Source: an uncultured Myxococcales bacterium
GTDB taxonomy: Bacteria > Myxococcota_A > Polyangia > Polyangiales > Polyangiaceae
NCBI GenBank assembly: GCA_937949945.1
Contig: CALFEQ010000145.1
Location: 1-37,424 of the forward strand
Direction of reading: 5' to 3'
DNA length: 37,424 nt
The position numbers were made by a program, and so were the translations under genes. Under the pieces are notes generated by a model. It was not told the DNA's origin, did no database searches, and saw only the letters and a program-made list of their open reading frames with translations. Numbering within the stretch: position 1 is the stretch's first letter; every line of letters begins with the position of its first letter. This document shows, piece after piece, positions 1 through 8,155 of the stretch.

Positions 1-477
1 GGTGTGCGCAACGTCGGTGCGGTCTGAGGAACGACTTCAACGCAACGTCGGTGCGGTGTGCGCTGGTGCGGTGTGCGCTGACCGCAACGTCGGTGCGCTG
101 ACCGGTGACCGGACCGCAACGTCGGTGCGCTGACCGCTGACCGGTGACCGGACCGCAACGTCGGTGCGCTGACCGGACCGCGCTGACCGCAACGTCGGTG
201 CGGTGACCGCGGTTACCGGACCGAACCACGGCAACCGAACCCAACGTCGGTGCGCTGACCGCGGTTACCGGACCGAGCCACGGCAACCGAACCGACCCGC
301 GGGGAGACGATCGGATTGGCTGAGGAACGACTTTACCTCCTCGTGGTCGAGATGCAACGTCGGTGCGCTGACCGGACCGCGCTGACCGCAACGTCGGTGC
401 GGTGACCGCAACGTCGGTGCGGTGACCGCGGTTACCGGACCGAGCCACGGCAACCGAACCGACCCGCGAGGAGACGA
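1..477. repeat. Complex tandem-repeat tract with captured gene fragment
   Basis: No gene is supported here. The tract is built from about ten copies of CAACGTCGGTGCG joined by short GACCG/GGTGACC-type linkers, plus two longer blocks. A ~96-bp block (about 258-353) recurs at about 425-520. It begins in the linker sequence and runs into the final ~40 bp of the adjacent minus-strand Mur-ligase gene. The upstream copy therefore still encodes the protein tail HLDHEEVKSFLSQS, but two bases are missing after it and the stop codon is lost. A third, shorter piece of the same gene end (TGAGGAACGACTT) lies near 25-37. Short minus- and plus-strand open frames in this tract follow the repeat and look spurious. 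The layout suggests repeated unequal duplication across the 3' end of the gene. Confidence 0.9.
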
Positions 478-2286
478 TCAGGATTGGCTGAGGAACGACT
501 TTACCTCCTCGTGGTCGAGATGAACGAGCACGAGGACGAAGTCGCCCGGGGTGGCCTCGGACAGGATGCGGCGGAGGGCTTCGACCTCGGAGGCGGCGAG
601 CGTGATCGCGGCGTCGGGGAGGCCGTGGGACGAAAGGGAGCGCTTCAGGAGTGCGGGCATTTCGCCGGGCATGCGGCCGCGCATGTAGCTTGCTAGCTCG
701 CGGAGGACGACGAGATGCGGGTGGACTGCGGCGATCGCCCGGCACATCTCGTCGACCTCGTGGTTCGTCCGGTCGCCGGCGCAGCCGGCGACGACGAAAA
801 GCCGCCCTGCCGGGGACGGGCCGCGAAGGGAGGCGACGAGCGACAGCACGGCTCGAACGCCCTCCGGATTGTGGCCGTAGTCGAGCAGGATGCGGACCCC
901 CGCTCGCTCCACGAGCTCTCCCCTCCGGGGATTGTCGCCTTGGCCGAAACCGAGAAGCGCGCGGACGACGGCGTCCTCCGAGATGCCCAGTGCGAGCGCG
1001 ACCGCCGCCGCGCCCAGCGCATTCTCGACGTTGTAGCGAGCAGCCCCGCCAAACGTGATCGGCACCGCAGCGACATCGACGAGTCGCCTCGCCTGGGGCG
1101 CCTGCGAGCCGGCACCAGAACCGGAACCGGCGCCGGAGCCGGAGCCGGAACCAGCACCAGAGCCAGGACCGGAACGAGCGCCAAGCGACCCATGGACCAC
1201 GATTCCACCGTCCTCCGCGACGACGACGGTCCCTCGACGCGCCCGATGGTCTGCAATCACCGCCTCGGCTCGAGCGTCGCGACGCTCGAGATCCGCGAAG
1301 AAGACGACCTTTCGCCCTTCGATGGCCGACCCGAGCTCTGCCGGGAGCGCAGCCAAGCGGTGATCGTGTGCGTTGAGCACGATCGTTCCACCTCGACGGA
1401 CGGCTCGGATCGGGATCGTCTTCACACGCGTCATCGCCGCGACATCGTCGATCCCGTAGCCGCCCATGTGGTCCTCGCTCACGTTCGTGACGAGGGCGAC
1501 GTCGCAGGCATCCATCGCGAGCCCCCGCCGGAGGAGGCCGCCACGTGCAGTCTCCAGCAGGGCGATCTCGACGTCCTTGCGACGGAGGACCGTCCGCGCA
1601 GCTGCAGGGCCCGTCCAATCGCCGCGCTCGAGGATCTCGTCGCCGACGATGATGCCGTCGCTCGTCGTCACGCCGGCGCGCAAGCCTGCCTCCTTCGCGA
1701 TGCGGCCGAGCAGACGCGTCGTCGTCGTCTTGCCGTTCGTGCCGGTCACGAGCGCGATCGGGATCGTGCCGAGCGAGCTCCACTCGACGTCGGCGACGTC
1801 CGGAACCGCCGATCGCGCGAACGTCACCGATCGCGCGCCGGCCCCGAGGCTCACCTCCTCGTCGTCCCACAAGAACGGGACGCCCCGCCTTCTCGCCTCG
1901 GCGGCGAGCGCGTTCAGACGCGGGCTGCGGTCGCGTTCGAGCATCGCAGCGATCTCGGCGAGCTTCGGCTCCAACGGAAGCGGCGCGCGTGAGGCGAGCA
2001 GCTCGCAGGCGGACAGCGCCGCCCACTCGCTCGCCTCCGTGAGCGGCAGCATCACGTCGAGGGGCGCTTCGTACGCGATGACGGCGCCGCCGGCGTGCTC
2101 GCGGACGATCGGCTCTACCTCCGGTGCGAAGCCGAGCGCAGCGCGGATGCGGCCGAGCTCTTGGAGATAGAGCTCGCGCACGTGCTCCAACGTATCGGGC
2201 GGATCCAGCTGCAGCTCGACGACGACGAGCGGTGATCGCGACAGGAGATTCGGACCGGTGAGCCGGCGAGCATCGACGACGAGCAT
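478..2286 (-). CDS. Mur ligase-family cyanophycin synthetase homologue lacking the ATP-grasp domain
   Basis: This 602-aa protein is related to the flanking cyanophycin synthetase but is shorter. Residues ~1-110 resemble the CphA N-terminal domain (RRLTGPNLLSRSPLVVVEL compares with RVYRGPSLYAHFPVVRLTV in CphA). The protein then passes straight into a Mur-ligase module: P-loop GTNGKTTTT at ~182-190, ETARGGLLRRG, NVSEDHMGGYG, and the substrate-side motif LLDYGHNPEG. The central ATP-grasp (G) domain of CphA is absent. In CphA the Mur half adds Arg to the Asp side chain, so an intact P-loop suggests an active ATP-dependent ligase, but the substrate is not known. A Gly/Ser/Ala-rich stretch at ~366-400 interrupts the module. 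It lies downstream of cphA on the same strand, 171 bp away. The name CphA' could be used but is not proven. Confidence 0.85.
   Translation of the reverse strand: MLVVDARRLTGPNLLSRSPLVVVELQLDPPDTLEHVRELYLQELGRIRAALGFAPEVEPIVREHAGGAVIAYEAPLDVMLPLTEASEWAALSACELLASRAPLPLEPKLAEIAAMLERDRSPRLNALAAEARRRGVPFLWDDEEVSLGAGARSVTFARSAVPDVADVEWSSLGTIPIALVTGTNGKTTTTRLLGRIAKEAGLRAGVTTSDGIIVGDEILERGDWTGPAAARTVLRRKDVEIALLETARGGLLRRGLAMDACDVALVTNVSEDHMGGYGIDDVAAMTRVKTIPIRAVRRGGTIVLNAHDHRLAALPAELGSAIEGRKVVFFADLERRDARAEAVIADHRARRGTVVVAEDGGIVVHGSLGARSGPGSGAGSGSGSGAGSGSGAGSQAPQARRLVDVAAVPITFGGAARYNVENALGAAAVALALGISEDAVVRALLGFGQGDNPRRGELVERAGVRILLDYGHNPEGVRAVLSLVASLRGPSPAGRLFVVAGCAGDRTNHEVDEMCRAIAAVHPHLVVLRELASYMRGRMPGEMPALLKRSLSSHGLPDAAITLAASEVEALRRILSEATPGDFVLVLVHLDHEEVKSFLSQS
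1087..1190 (-). repeat. Low-complexity Gly/Ser/Ala-coding repeat inside the Mur-ligase gene
   Basis: Hexamer-like repeats of GGAGCC/GGAACC type encode an imperfect (GS/GA)n stretch at about residues 366-400 of the 602-aa protein. It keeps the reading frame and probably forms a flexible surface loop. CphA shows no equivalent at this position. Confidence 0.8.
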
Positions 2287-2404
2287 GGGCGGTCACTCCG
2301 AGAGCGCCCGCGAGCTGCACGACGACGCCCTCCCCTCAACGGTACCCCGAGATGCTCGTGATCAGCGAGAAGCGAGATCCGTCGTGCTCGCGTCCTCGCC
2401 CGGC

Positions 2405-2455
2405 GCCTCGTCGCCTCGTCGCCTCGTCGGGTCGTCGCCTCGCCGCCTCGTCGCC
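2405..2455. repeat. Six imperfect 8-bp tandem repeats between the two synthetase genes
   Basis: The unit GCCTCGTC occurs at 2405, 2413, 2421 and 2445, with variant units GGGTCGTC at 2429 and GCCTCGCC at 2437. The array ends 3 bp before the cphA stop codon (minus strand) and fills part of the 171-bp gap to the next gene. No gene is seen in the gap. Confidence 0.85.
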
Positions 2456-2457
2456 GT

Positions 2458-5280
2458 TCAGTCCTCCTGCTCGCGCGCGAGGCGCACGCCACGTTCGTCC
2501 TGGATGACCTCGGAGCCCGCGAAGTCCACCGGACGGACCGTGCCATCGTCGAATGCATCGGACGGGCTCATGGGCGGTGGGATGGACGACGGCGACTTCG
2601 GCGAACGCGCTGCGTCGAAGTAGATGACCTGCTTCCAGCTCCTCGACACCTTGTCCGCGAAGATGAGGAGCAGGTCACCGCGCCGGGCGCGTTCGAGAGC
2701 CGTCTGGATGGCCTCCTGCTCGTCCGGAATGATGGTGAAGCGGTCCTCGCTCACGCCGCACGCGCGAAGCTCGTCCGCCATGATGCGCGGCACCTCGTCG
2801 GGGCCTCGGCCGCGCAGGTCGTCGTCTCGGCGCAGGATGAGGTAATCGAACGCCTCGCCTGCGATGCGCGCGATCGCCCGGATGTCTTCGTCGCGCCGAT
2901 CGCCGGGCGCGGCGAGGACGCACAATCGCCGGCCCGTGCACTCGAGCTGGCGTACGAGATCGGCCATCGCACGCACCGCCGCCGGGTTGTGGCCGTAGTC
3001 GAGGATGACCTTGAACGGCAGGCGATCGAAGACGTTGCCTCGGCCCGGGACCTGGAAATAGGACGTGTCGAACGTCCGCAGGCCCTGACGGATGTTCTCG
3101 ATCTTCACGCCCATCGCGTAGGCCATCACCGCCGCGAACATCGCGTTCTGGACGTTGTGGAGCGCCTTGCCCTCCATCGTCGCCGGGATGAGGTGCGTCC
3201 AGAGCAGCGGGAGGTGCGCGCCCTTGTCGTAGAGCGTGATCATGTGCCCATTGATGCCCTCCTCGAGGACGGCGGCGAGGCCGCCCGCACGGAGGTGCTG
3301 GCGCACGAGCTCGTGACGCGGATTCATCGTCACGTAGGCGATGCGCGTCGCCTTGGTGTGGTCGGCCATCTTCAGGCACAGCCGATCGTCGGCGTTGAGC
3401 ACGGCGCAGTCGCGCGCGACCTCGACGACGATCCGCTTCACCTCGGCGAGCTGCTCGAGCGACTCGATGCCCCTCTGGCCGAGGTGATCGGCCGTCACGT
3501 TGAGGACCGCGCCGACGTTGCAGGACCGGTACCCCATGCCCGCACGCAACAGGCCGCCGCGCGCGGTCTCGAGGACGGCGAGGTCGACGTTCGGGTCGCG
3601 CAGCACCATCTGCGCGGCCTGCGGGCCCGTCATGTCGCCCGCGACGGTGCGCTCGCCGTCGATGTACACGCCGTCCGTCGTCGCGAGGCCGACGGTATGG
3701 CCGTTCATCTTCTGGATGTGCGCGAGCATGCGCGCCGTCGTCGTCTTGCCGTTCGTGCCCGTGATGGCGGCGATCGGGATGCGCGACGGCGTGCCCGGCG
3801 GGAAGAGCAGATCCATCACGCGCCCGGCGACGTCACGCGGCTTGCCTTCGGTCGGCGCGATGTGCATCCGGAAGCCCGGGGCCGCGTTCACCTCGCAGAT
3901 CCCTCCGCCCACCTCGCGGTAGCTCTTCGTGATGTCGGGCGTGATGAAGTCGACGCCGCACACGTCGAGGCCGATCGCCTTCGCCGCGCGGACGGCCACG
4001 TCTCGATTGTCGGGGTGCACCACGTCGGTGAGGTCGATCGCGGTGCCGCCCGTCGAGAGGTTGCCCGTGCGGCGCAGGAACAGCACCTCGCCTTCGGGGA
4101 GGACGGTGTCCTTCGTCACGCCCTTCTCGGCCATCAGGCGCTCCGCCTGGGCGTCGAGCTCGATGCGCGTCAGCACCTTCTCGTGTCCGATGCCGCGACG
4201 CGGGTCGGAGTTCACGATCTCGACGAGCTCGGCGACCGTGTGCTTGCCGTCGCCGACCACGTGACCGGGCACGCGCTTCGCGACCGCGACGAGCTCGCCG
4301 CCGATGACGAGCATTCGATGATCGAAGCCGGCGAGGAACGTCTCGACGATCACGCTCCTCGAGTGCTCCTTCGCGAGCTCGAACGCGGCCCGGACCTCCG
4401 CCTCCGTCTTGAGGTCGAGCGACACGCCACGGCCGTGGTTCGCGTCGAGCGGCTTGACGACGACCGGATACCCGAGACGCGCCGCGGCCCGCGCGGCGGC
4501 GTCCGCCGAACGAACCAGGATCTGGCGCGGCACCGGGAGCCCGAGGTCCCCGAGGATCCGGTTGGTCTCCTCCTTGTCGGACGCGATCGCCACGGCGATG
4601 TGGCGCGTCTCGCTCGTCACCGTCGCCTGGATGCGCTTCTGGTACTTGCCGTGCCCGAACTGCACGAGGCTGTAGTCGTTGAGCCGGAGCCACGGGATGT
4701 CCCGCGCTTCGGCGGCTCGGACGAGCGCGCTCGTCGAGGGACCGAGCTGCCGCCGCTGCGCGAAGTCGATGAGCTCGACGAGCCTCGCCTGGAAATCGAA
4801 CGGAGGCTCCGGCTCGGCAGGCCGACCGTCGGCGTCTTGCGGCGGCCGCTTCGGACGCAGCTCCGGCGGAAGGAGATGGTGGATGAGGTCGAACGCCAGG
4901 TCCGCAGCCGCCTCGGCGACGCGCTCCTCCTCGAACTCGTAGACGACGTAATAGCGACCGGGCGTCCCCTCCGAGCGCGTCTTGCCGAAGCTGACGTTCG
5001 CGCCCGTCAGCACCTGGAGCTCGATCGCGACGTGCTCGAGGACGTGACCGAGCCAGGTCCCGCCGTCCTCCTTCAAGCGCCGTACGAAGCCGCCTTCGAC
5101 GCCGTACGAGCACGTGTGGGATTGAAGGCTCGGGATGGCTGCGAGCAGCCCGTCGACGAAGCCGGGGATCTTGGCGCTCGGCCATTGCTCGAGCTCACCG
5201 AGATCGACGGTGAGGCGTACGACGGGGAAGTGAGCGTAGAGGCTGGGTCCGCGATAGACGCGTCGCTCGAGCAGCTCCAT
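2458..5280 (-). CDS. cphA: Cyanophycin synthetase
   Basis: This 940-aa protein polymerises L-Asp and L-Arg into cyanophycin, an ATP-dependent cytoplasmic storage polymer. The order is that of the family. An N-terminal domain (~1-165, starting ELLERRVYRGPSLYAHFP) comes first. An ATP-grasp domain (~210-480) follows, with YPVVVKPLDANHGRGVSLDL, the acidic GVDFITPDI strand and the C-terminal ICEVNAAPGFRMH. Last is a Mur-ligase domain with P-loop TGTNGKTTTARML (~504-512), ETARGGLLRAG, NVTADHLGQRG and ILDYGHNPAAV. The length is slightly above the usual ~870-900 aa because of an extended tail after ~900. ATG at 5280 fits the family N-terminus; no strong Shine-Dalgarno precedes it. The upstream gap of 96 bp is shared with the divergent hydrolase gene. 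Both active modules look intact, so an active enzyme is expected. Confidence 0.96.
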   Translation of the reverse strand: MELLERRVYRGPSLYAHFPVVRLTVDLGELEQWPSAKIPGFVDGLLAAIPSLQSHTCSYGVEGGFVRRLKEDGGTWLGHVLEHVAIELQVLTGANVSFGKTRSEGTPGRYYVVYEFEEERVAEAAADLAFDLIHHLLPPELRPKRPPQDADGRPAEPEPPFDFQARLVELIDFAQRRQLGPSTSALVRAAEARDIPWLRLNDYSLVQFGHGKYQKRIQATVTSETRHIAVAIASDKEETNRILGDLGLPVPRQILVRSADAAARAAARLGYPVVVKPLDANHGRGVSLDLKTEAEVRAAFELAKEHSRSVIVETFLAGFDHRMLVIGGELVAVAKRVPGHVVGDGKHTVAELVEIVNSDPRRGIGHEKVLTRIELDAQAERLMAEKGVTKDTVLPEGEVLFLRRTGNLSTGGTAIDLTDVVHPDNRDVAVRAAKAIGLDVCGVDFITPDITKSYREVGGGICEVNAAPGFRMHIAPTEGKPRDVAGRVMDLLFPPGTPSRIPIAAITGTNGKTTTARMLAHIQKMNGHTVGLATTDGVYIDGERTVAGDMTGPQAAQMVLRDPNVDLAVLETARGGLLRAGMGYRSCNVGAVLNVTADHLGQRGIESLEQLAEVKRIVVEVARDCAVLNADDRLCLKMADHTKATRIAYVTMNPRHELVRQHLRAGGLAAVLEEGINGHMITLYDKGAHLPLLWTHLIPATMEGKALHNVQNAMFAAVMAYAMGVKIENIRQGLRTFDTSYFQVPGRGNVFDRLPFKVILDYGHNPAAVRAMADLVRQLECTGRRLCVLAAPGDRRDEDIRAIARIAGEAFDYLILRRDDDLRGRGPDEVPRIMADELRACGVSEDRFTIIPDEQEAIQTALERARRGDLLLIFADKVSRSWKQVIYFDAARSPKSPSSIPPPMSPSDAFDDGTVRPVDFAGSEVIQDERGVRLAREQED

Positions 5281-5376
5281 TTGGGGTCGGCTCTATATTC
5301 ACCTGGCTCGAACGTCGAACGCACGTCGAAAAGCACGAGGTTTCCCGGTACCCCTCCTCGACCTAAGTCGGGGGGT
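5281..5376. promoter_or_regulatory. Divergent promoter region with hairpin next to the hydrolase start
   Basis: This 96-bp spacer separates divergent cphA and the hydrolase gene. On the minus strand a possible sigma70-like pair lies about 8 nt upstream of the cphA coding start (TTCGAC, 16 nt, TATAGA). It is a weak match and should be treated as a guess. On the plus strand, 5354-5362 and 5367-5375 can form a 9-bp stem (two G-U pairs) around a CTAA loop. It ends one base before the GTG start at 5377, so it would bury the G-rich segment in front of that start. Confidence 0.35.
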
Positions 5377-6423
5377 GTGCTGGCACGCGGTGACGAGGCC
5401 GAAGAGACGGCGCGAGCCCGACCGGATCGCCGGCTCGAGCGCCTTCCCCGGCTGCTCGGGACCGTGACCGGGGAGGCCCCGGGGCCGACCGTCGTCCTCA
5501 CCGGCGGGCTCCACGGAAACGAGCCCTCAGGTGTCTTCGCCGCCGTCGAGCTCCTCGAGCGGCTCGAGCACGCCCGTCACGCGCTGCGCGGCCGCGTCGT
5601 GGCATTCGCCGGCAACCGCCAGGCGCTCGCCCGAGGCGTCCGCTTCCTCGCACGGGACCTGAACCGCGGCTGGGACGCCCCCTCCCTCGAACGTCTCCTG
5701 CGGACGCCCGCAGGCGCCCTCGCGGAGGACGATCGGGAGCACCGCGAGCTCCTCGACGCCTTCCTCGCGCTCGAGGAAGAGGACGCGCAGCCCACCGCCT
5801 CGCCCCCAGGCGCCTCCCTCGCCTTCTTCGATCTGCACACCACCTCGGGCCCCTCGCGGCCGTTCGCCTGCATCGGGGGTTCTGGAGAGAGTCTCCGCCT
5901 CGCACGCGCGCTGCCCATCACGTCCGTCGTCGGCCTCGAGCGCGCGATCGCCGCGACGATGCTGAGCTGGTGCACCTCGCGCGGGCACGTCGGAATCTCC
6001 GTCGAAGCGGGTCAGCACGACGATCCGGCATCGCCGCGGCGCCACGTGAGCGCCGTGCTCGTCCTCCTCGCGGCGATGGGCTCGCTCGATCCGAAGCGCG
6101 AGCCGCGGCTCGTCGAGCAGCTCGAGTCGCACCGCGCCGCTCTCGCGCGGTCGGCGCAGGGGGCCTCGCGCATCGTCGAGGTCCGCCATCGACACGTCGT
6201 CGAGCCCGGCGACGGCTTCGAGATGCTGCCGGGGTTCCACAGCTTCGATCCGGTCGTCGCCGGACAGGTCCTCGCGCACGACCGACGTGGACCCATCCGC
6301 GCGCCGGAGGCGGGCGTCGTCTTGATGCCGAGGTACCAGGGACAGGGCGAGGACGGTTTCTTCGTCGCACGCGACATGACCACGCGAGAAGCGACGGCAC
6401 ACGACCGCGATCCGAGGAGGTAG
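5377..6423 (+). CDS. Succinylglutamate desuccinylase/aspartoacylase-family zinc hydrolase
   Basis: This 348-aa protein is an M14-like zinc amidohydrolase of the AstE/aspartoacylase family. These enzymes remove acyl groups from the alpha-amino group of Asp, Glu or related compounds. Family signatures are clear: GGLHGNEPSG gives zinc ligands His46 and Glu49, DLNRGW lies at ~94-99, FDLHTTSG gives His154, and SVEAGQ places a probable catalytic Glu at ~210. A small beta-rich tail follows (~290-348). The GTG at 5377 was chosen because the family needs the preceding LLGTVTGEAPGP segment; a later GTG at 5464 would delete part of it. The gene is divergent from cphA and is followed 23 bp later by the GCS2 gene. 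An Asp-derived substrate from cyanophycin turnover would fit the location, but this is inference. Confidence 0.85.
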   Translation: MLARGDEAEETARARPDRRLERLPRLLGTVTGEAPGPTVVLTGGLHGNEPSGVFAAVELLERLEHARHALRGRVVAFAGNRQALARGVRFLARDLNRGWDAPSLERLLRTPAGALAEDDREHRELLDAFLALEEEDAQPTASPPGASLAFFDLHTTSGPSRPFACIGGSGESLRLARALPITSVVGLERAIAATMLSWCTSRGHVGISVEAGQHDDPASPRRHVSAVLVLLAAMGSLDPKREPRLVEQLESHRAALARSAQGASRIVEVRHRHVVEPGDGFEMLPGFHSFDPVVAGQVLAHDRRGPIRAPEAGVVLMPRYQGQGEDGFFVARDMTTREATAHDRDPRR

Positions 6424-6449
6424 CGCCGTGCCGAGGAGGTAGCGCCATG
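6412..6449 (+). repeat. 19-bp tandem duplication of a ribosome-binding-site/start module
   Basis: Bases 6412-6430 (CCGAGGAGGTAGCGCCGTG) are repeated at 6431-6449 with a single difference, GTG against ATG. The first copy encodes the last residues and TAG stop of the hydrolase. The second supplies GAGGAGGT and the ATG of the next gene. The first copy also ends in a potential GTG start, in a different frame from the real ATG (19 bp apart). Confidence 0.95.
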
Positions 6450-7931
6450 GGGCTCCGGATCGATCGCGAATGCTTCGACGAGCAGGACTACGAGCGGTTC
6501 TTCGCAAAGCTGAAGCGTTCGCTCCTCGCCCTCGAACGGCTCCTCGAGCGCCCAGGCTTCGGCGTCGGCCCGACCACGATCGGATCCGAGCTCGAGCTCC
6601 ACCTCGTCGGCGCCGACGGGCGCCCCGCGCCCATCAACCGCGCCGTGATCGCGGACGCCCTCGACGAGCGCGTGACGCTCGAGATGAACCGCTACAACCT
6701 CGAGATCAACACGCCCCCGTCCGCGCTCGAGGGACGGCCCTTCGAGCACATGGCGCGCGAGATCGACAACGTCCTCGCCGTCGTGCGATCCGCCGCGCGC
6801 GCCCACGATGCCGACGTCGTCATGATCGGGATCCTCCCGACGCTGACGGAGGAGGACCTCCGGCGCTCCGCCCTCTCCGACGAGTGCCGGTACCGCGCGC
6901 TCTCGGCCGGCATCCGGCGCGTACGGGGCGAGCCGGTCCCCGTCCGCATCCACGGCATCGACGTCCTCGACGTGATGACCGACGACGTCACGTTCGAGGG
7001 CGCGAACACCTCGTTCCAGGTCCACCTCCGCGTCGATCCCTCGCGGTTCGCACGGACGTACAACGCGGCGCAGATCGCCACCGCGCTCGTGCTCGCCGTC
7101 TCCGGCAACTCGCCCATCTTCCTCGGCCGACGGCTCTGGGACGAGACGCGCGTCGCCCTCTTCCGGCAGGCCGTCGACGATCGCGCGTCGCCCCGCGAGG
7201 ACGACTGGCGGCCGGCGCGCGTCTCCTTCGGGCATGGCTGGGTCCGGAAGAGCGCGCTCGAGCTGTTCGCGGAGTCGGTGGCGCTGCACGCGCCCATCCT
7301 CCCGCAGGACTCGGAGACGGATCCCGAGACGATCGTGCGCGCCGGTGGCGTGCCCGCGCTGCGCGAGCTGCGCCTCCATCACGGCACCGTCTGGCGCTGG
7401 AACCGCGCCGTGTACGACGACGCCGGCGGCGGGCACCTCCGCATCGAGATGCGCGCGCTGCCCGCGGGACCGACGGTCCGCGACATGGTCGCGAATGCGG
7501 CCTTCGCCCTCGGGCTCACGCTCGCGCTGTCGGAGGATGCGGACACCCTCGTCACGCGCATGACGTTCGGCCAAGCGCGCCGGAGCTTCTACGAGGCTGC
7601 TCGCGCCGGCCTCGACGCCGAGATCCTGTGGCCGACCGAGCGCGCGCCCTCCCCTCGCGGATGCTCGCCCGCCGAGCTCACGCGAGCCCTCCTGCCCGTC
7701 GCGCGCGATGGGCTCGTGGCCGCGGGCGTCGCCCCCGACGAAGCCGACGCGTGGCTCACGATCGTCGCCGAGCGCGTCGAGCGCGGCGTCACGGGCGCGC
7801 GCTGGCAACGACGTATGTACGACGCGCTCGCCAGAGAAATGCCCGAGGAAAGAGCGCTCGCGGCGATGCTCGCGCGGTACCGTGAGCTGAGCGACCGAGG
7901 CGAGCCCGTCCATCGCTGGCCAGCCGAGTGA
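6447..7931 (+). CDS. GCS2-family glutamate-cysteine ligase-like protein
   Basis: This 494-aa protein matches the GCS2/YbdK-type carboxylate-amine ligase family, which joins an amino acid to the gamma-carboxyl of Glu using ATP. Recognisable parts are the N-terminal GSELELHLVGADGRP (acidic metal and substrate site), MNRYNLEINTPP, GILPTL, a GANTSFQVHL strand, the SGNSPIFLGRRLWDETR segment, and RIEMRALPAGPT near residue 335. Start at 6447 has a strong GAGGAGGT 7 bp upstream. The gene probably forms an operon with the preceding hydrolase. Proteins of this family are often annotated as glutamate-cysteine ligase, but the true acceptor varies. Placement inside a cyanophycin locus raises the possibility of an Asp- or Arg-related substrate. 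That is inference, and no motif seen here decides it. Confidence 0.88.
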   Translation: MGLRIDRECFDEQDYERFFAKLKRSLLALERLLERPGFGVGPTTIGSELELHLVGADGRPAPINRAVIADALDERVTLEMNRYNLEINTPPSALEGRPFEHMAREIDNVLAVVRSAARAHDADVVMIGILPTLTEEDLRRSALSDECRYRALSAGIRRVRGEPVPVRIHGIDVLDVMTDDVTFEGANTSFQVHLRVDPSRFARTYNAAQIATALVLAVSGNSPIFLGRRLWDETRVALFRQAVDDRASPREDDWRPARVSFGHGWVRKSALELFAESVALHAPILPQDSETDPETIVRAGGVPALRELRLHHGTVWRWNRAVYDDAGGGHLRIEMRALPAGPTVRDMVANAAFALGLTLALSEDADTLVTRMTFGQARRSFYEAARAGLDAEILWPTERAPSPRGCSPAELTRALLPVARDGLVAAGVAPDEADAWLTIVAERVERGVTGARWQRRMYDALAREMPEERALAAMLARYRELSDRGEPVHRWPAE

Positions 7932-8155
7932 CGTCCAGCCCTACGCGGAGACGAGAAGAAAGACGCGGCGCCGACCGCGATCGTGTCCGCGTCGCCGCCG
8001 AAGACGGCCTCCGACGCCGGCGGCATTCCCGTCGACGAGAAGGTCGTCTCCGGCGACGTGCTCCACCTCGAGTTCCTCCCGGACGGCACGTTCCTCGTCC
8101 ACGGCGACGTGTGCCGTCCGGCGCCCTGCTCTTCGCGCTCGCGCGCATTCGGTGA
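7932..8155 (+). other. Spacer with open, coding-like frame continuing past the GCS2 stop
   Basis: After the TGA at 7929-7931 the same frame stays open to 8252. From about 7953 to 8110 it shows the strong G/C third-position bias of real genes and a protein-like segment (SGDVLHLEFLPDGTFLVHGD). The only start is a GTG at 7983 with a weak GGAGA 30 bp upstream. The last 97 bp would lie antisense to the cyanophycinase 3' end. It could be a decayed gene, a short ORF or a lost C-terminal extension. No function can be given. Confidence 0.35.

Noticed and set aside
1..477. CRISPR array
   Set aside because: The repeats are short, unevenly spaced and the intervals are themselves repeats; no cas genes are present.
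715..1992. Long plus-strand open frame of 425 codons opposite the Mur-ligase gene
   Set aside because: It is antisense to a protein with clear Mur-ligase motifs and has the Arg/Asp/His composition typical of shadow frames in GC-rich DNA.
2989..5376. Plus-strand open frame extending far upstream of the aspartoacylase start
   Set aside because: This part is antisense to cphA and lacks any domain; only the segment from 5377 resembles a protein family.
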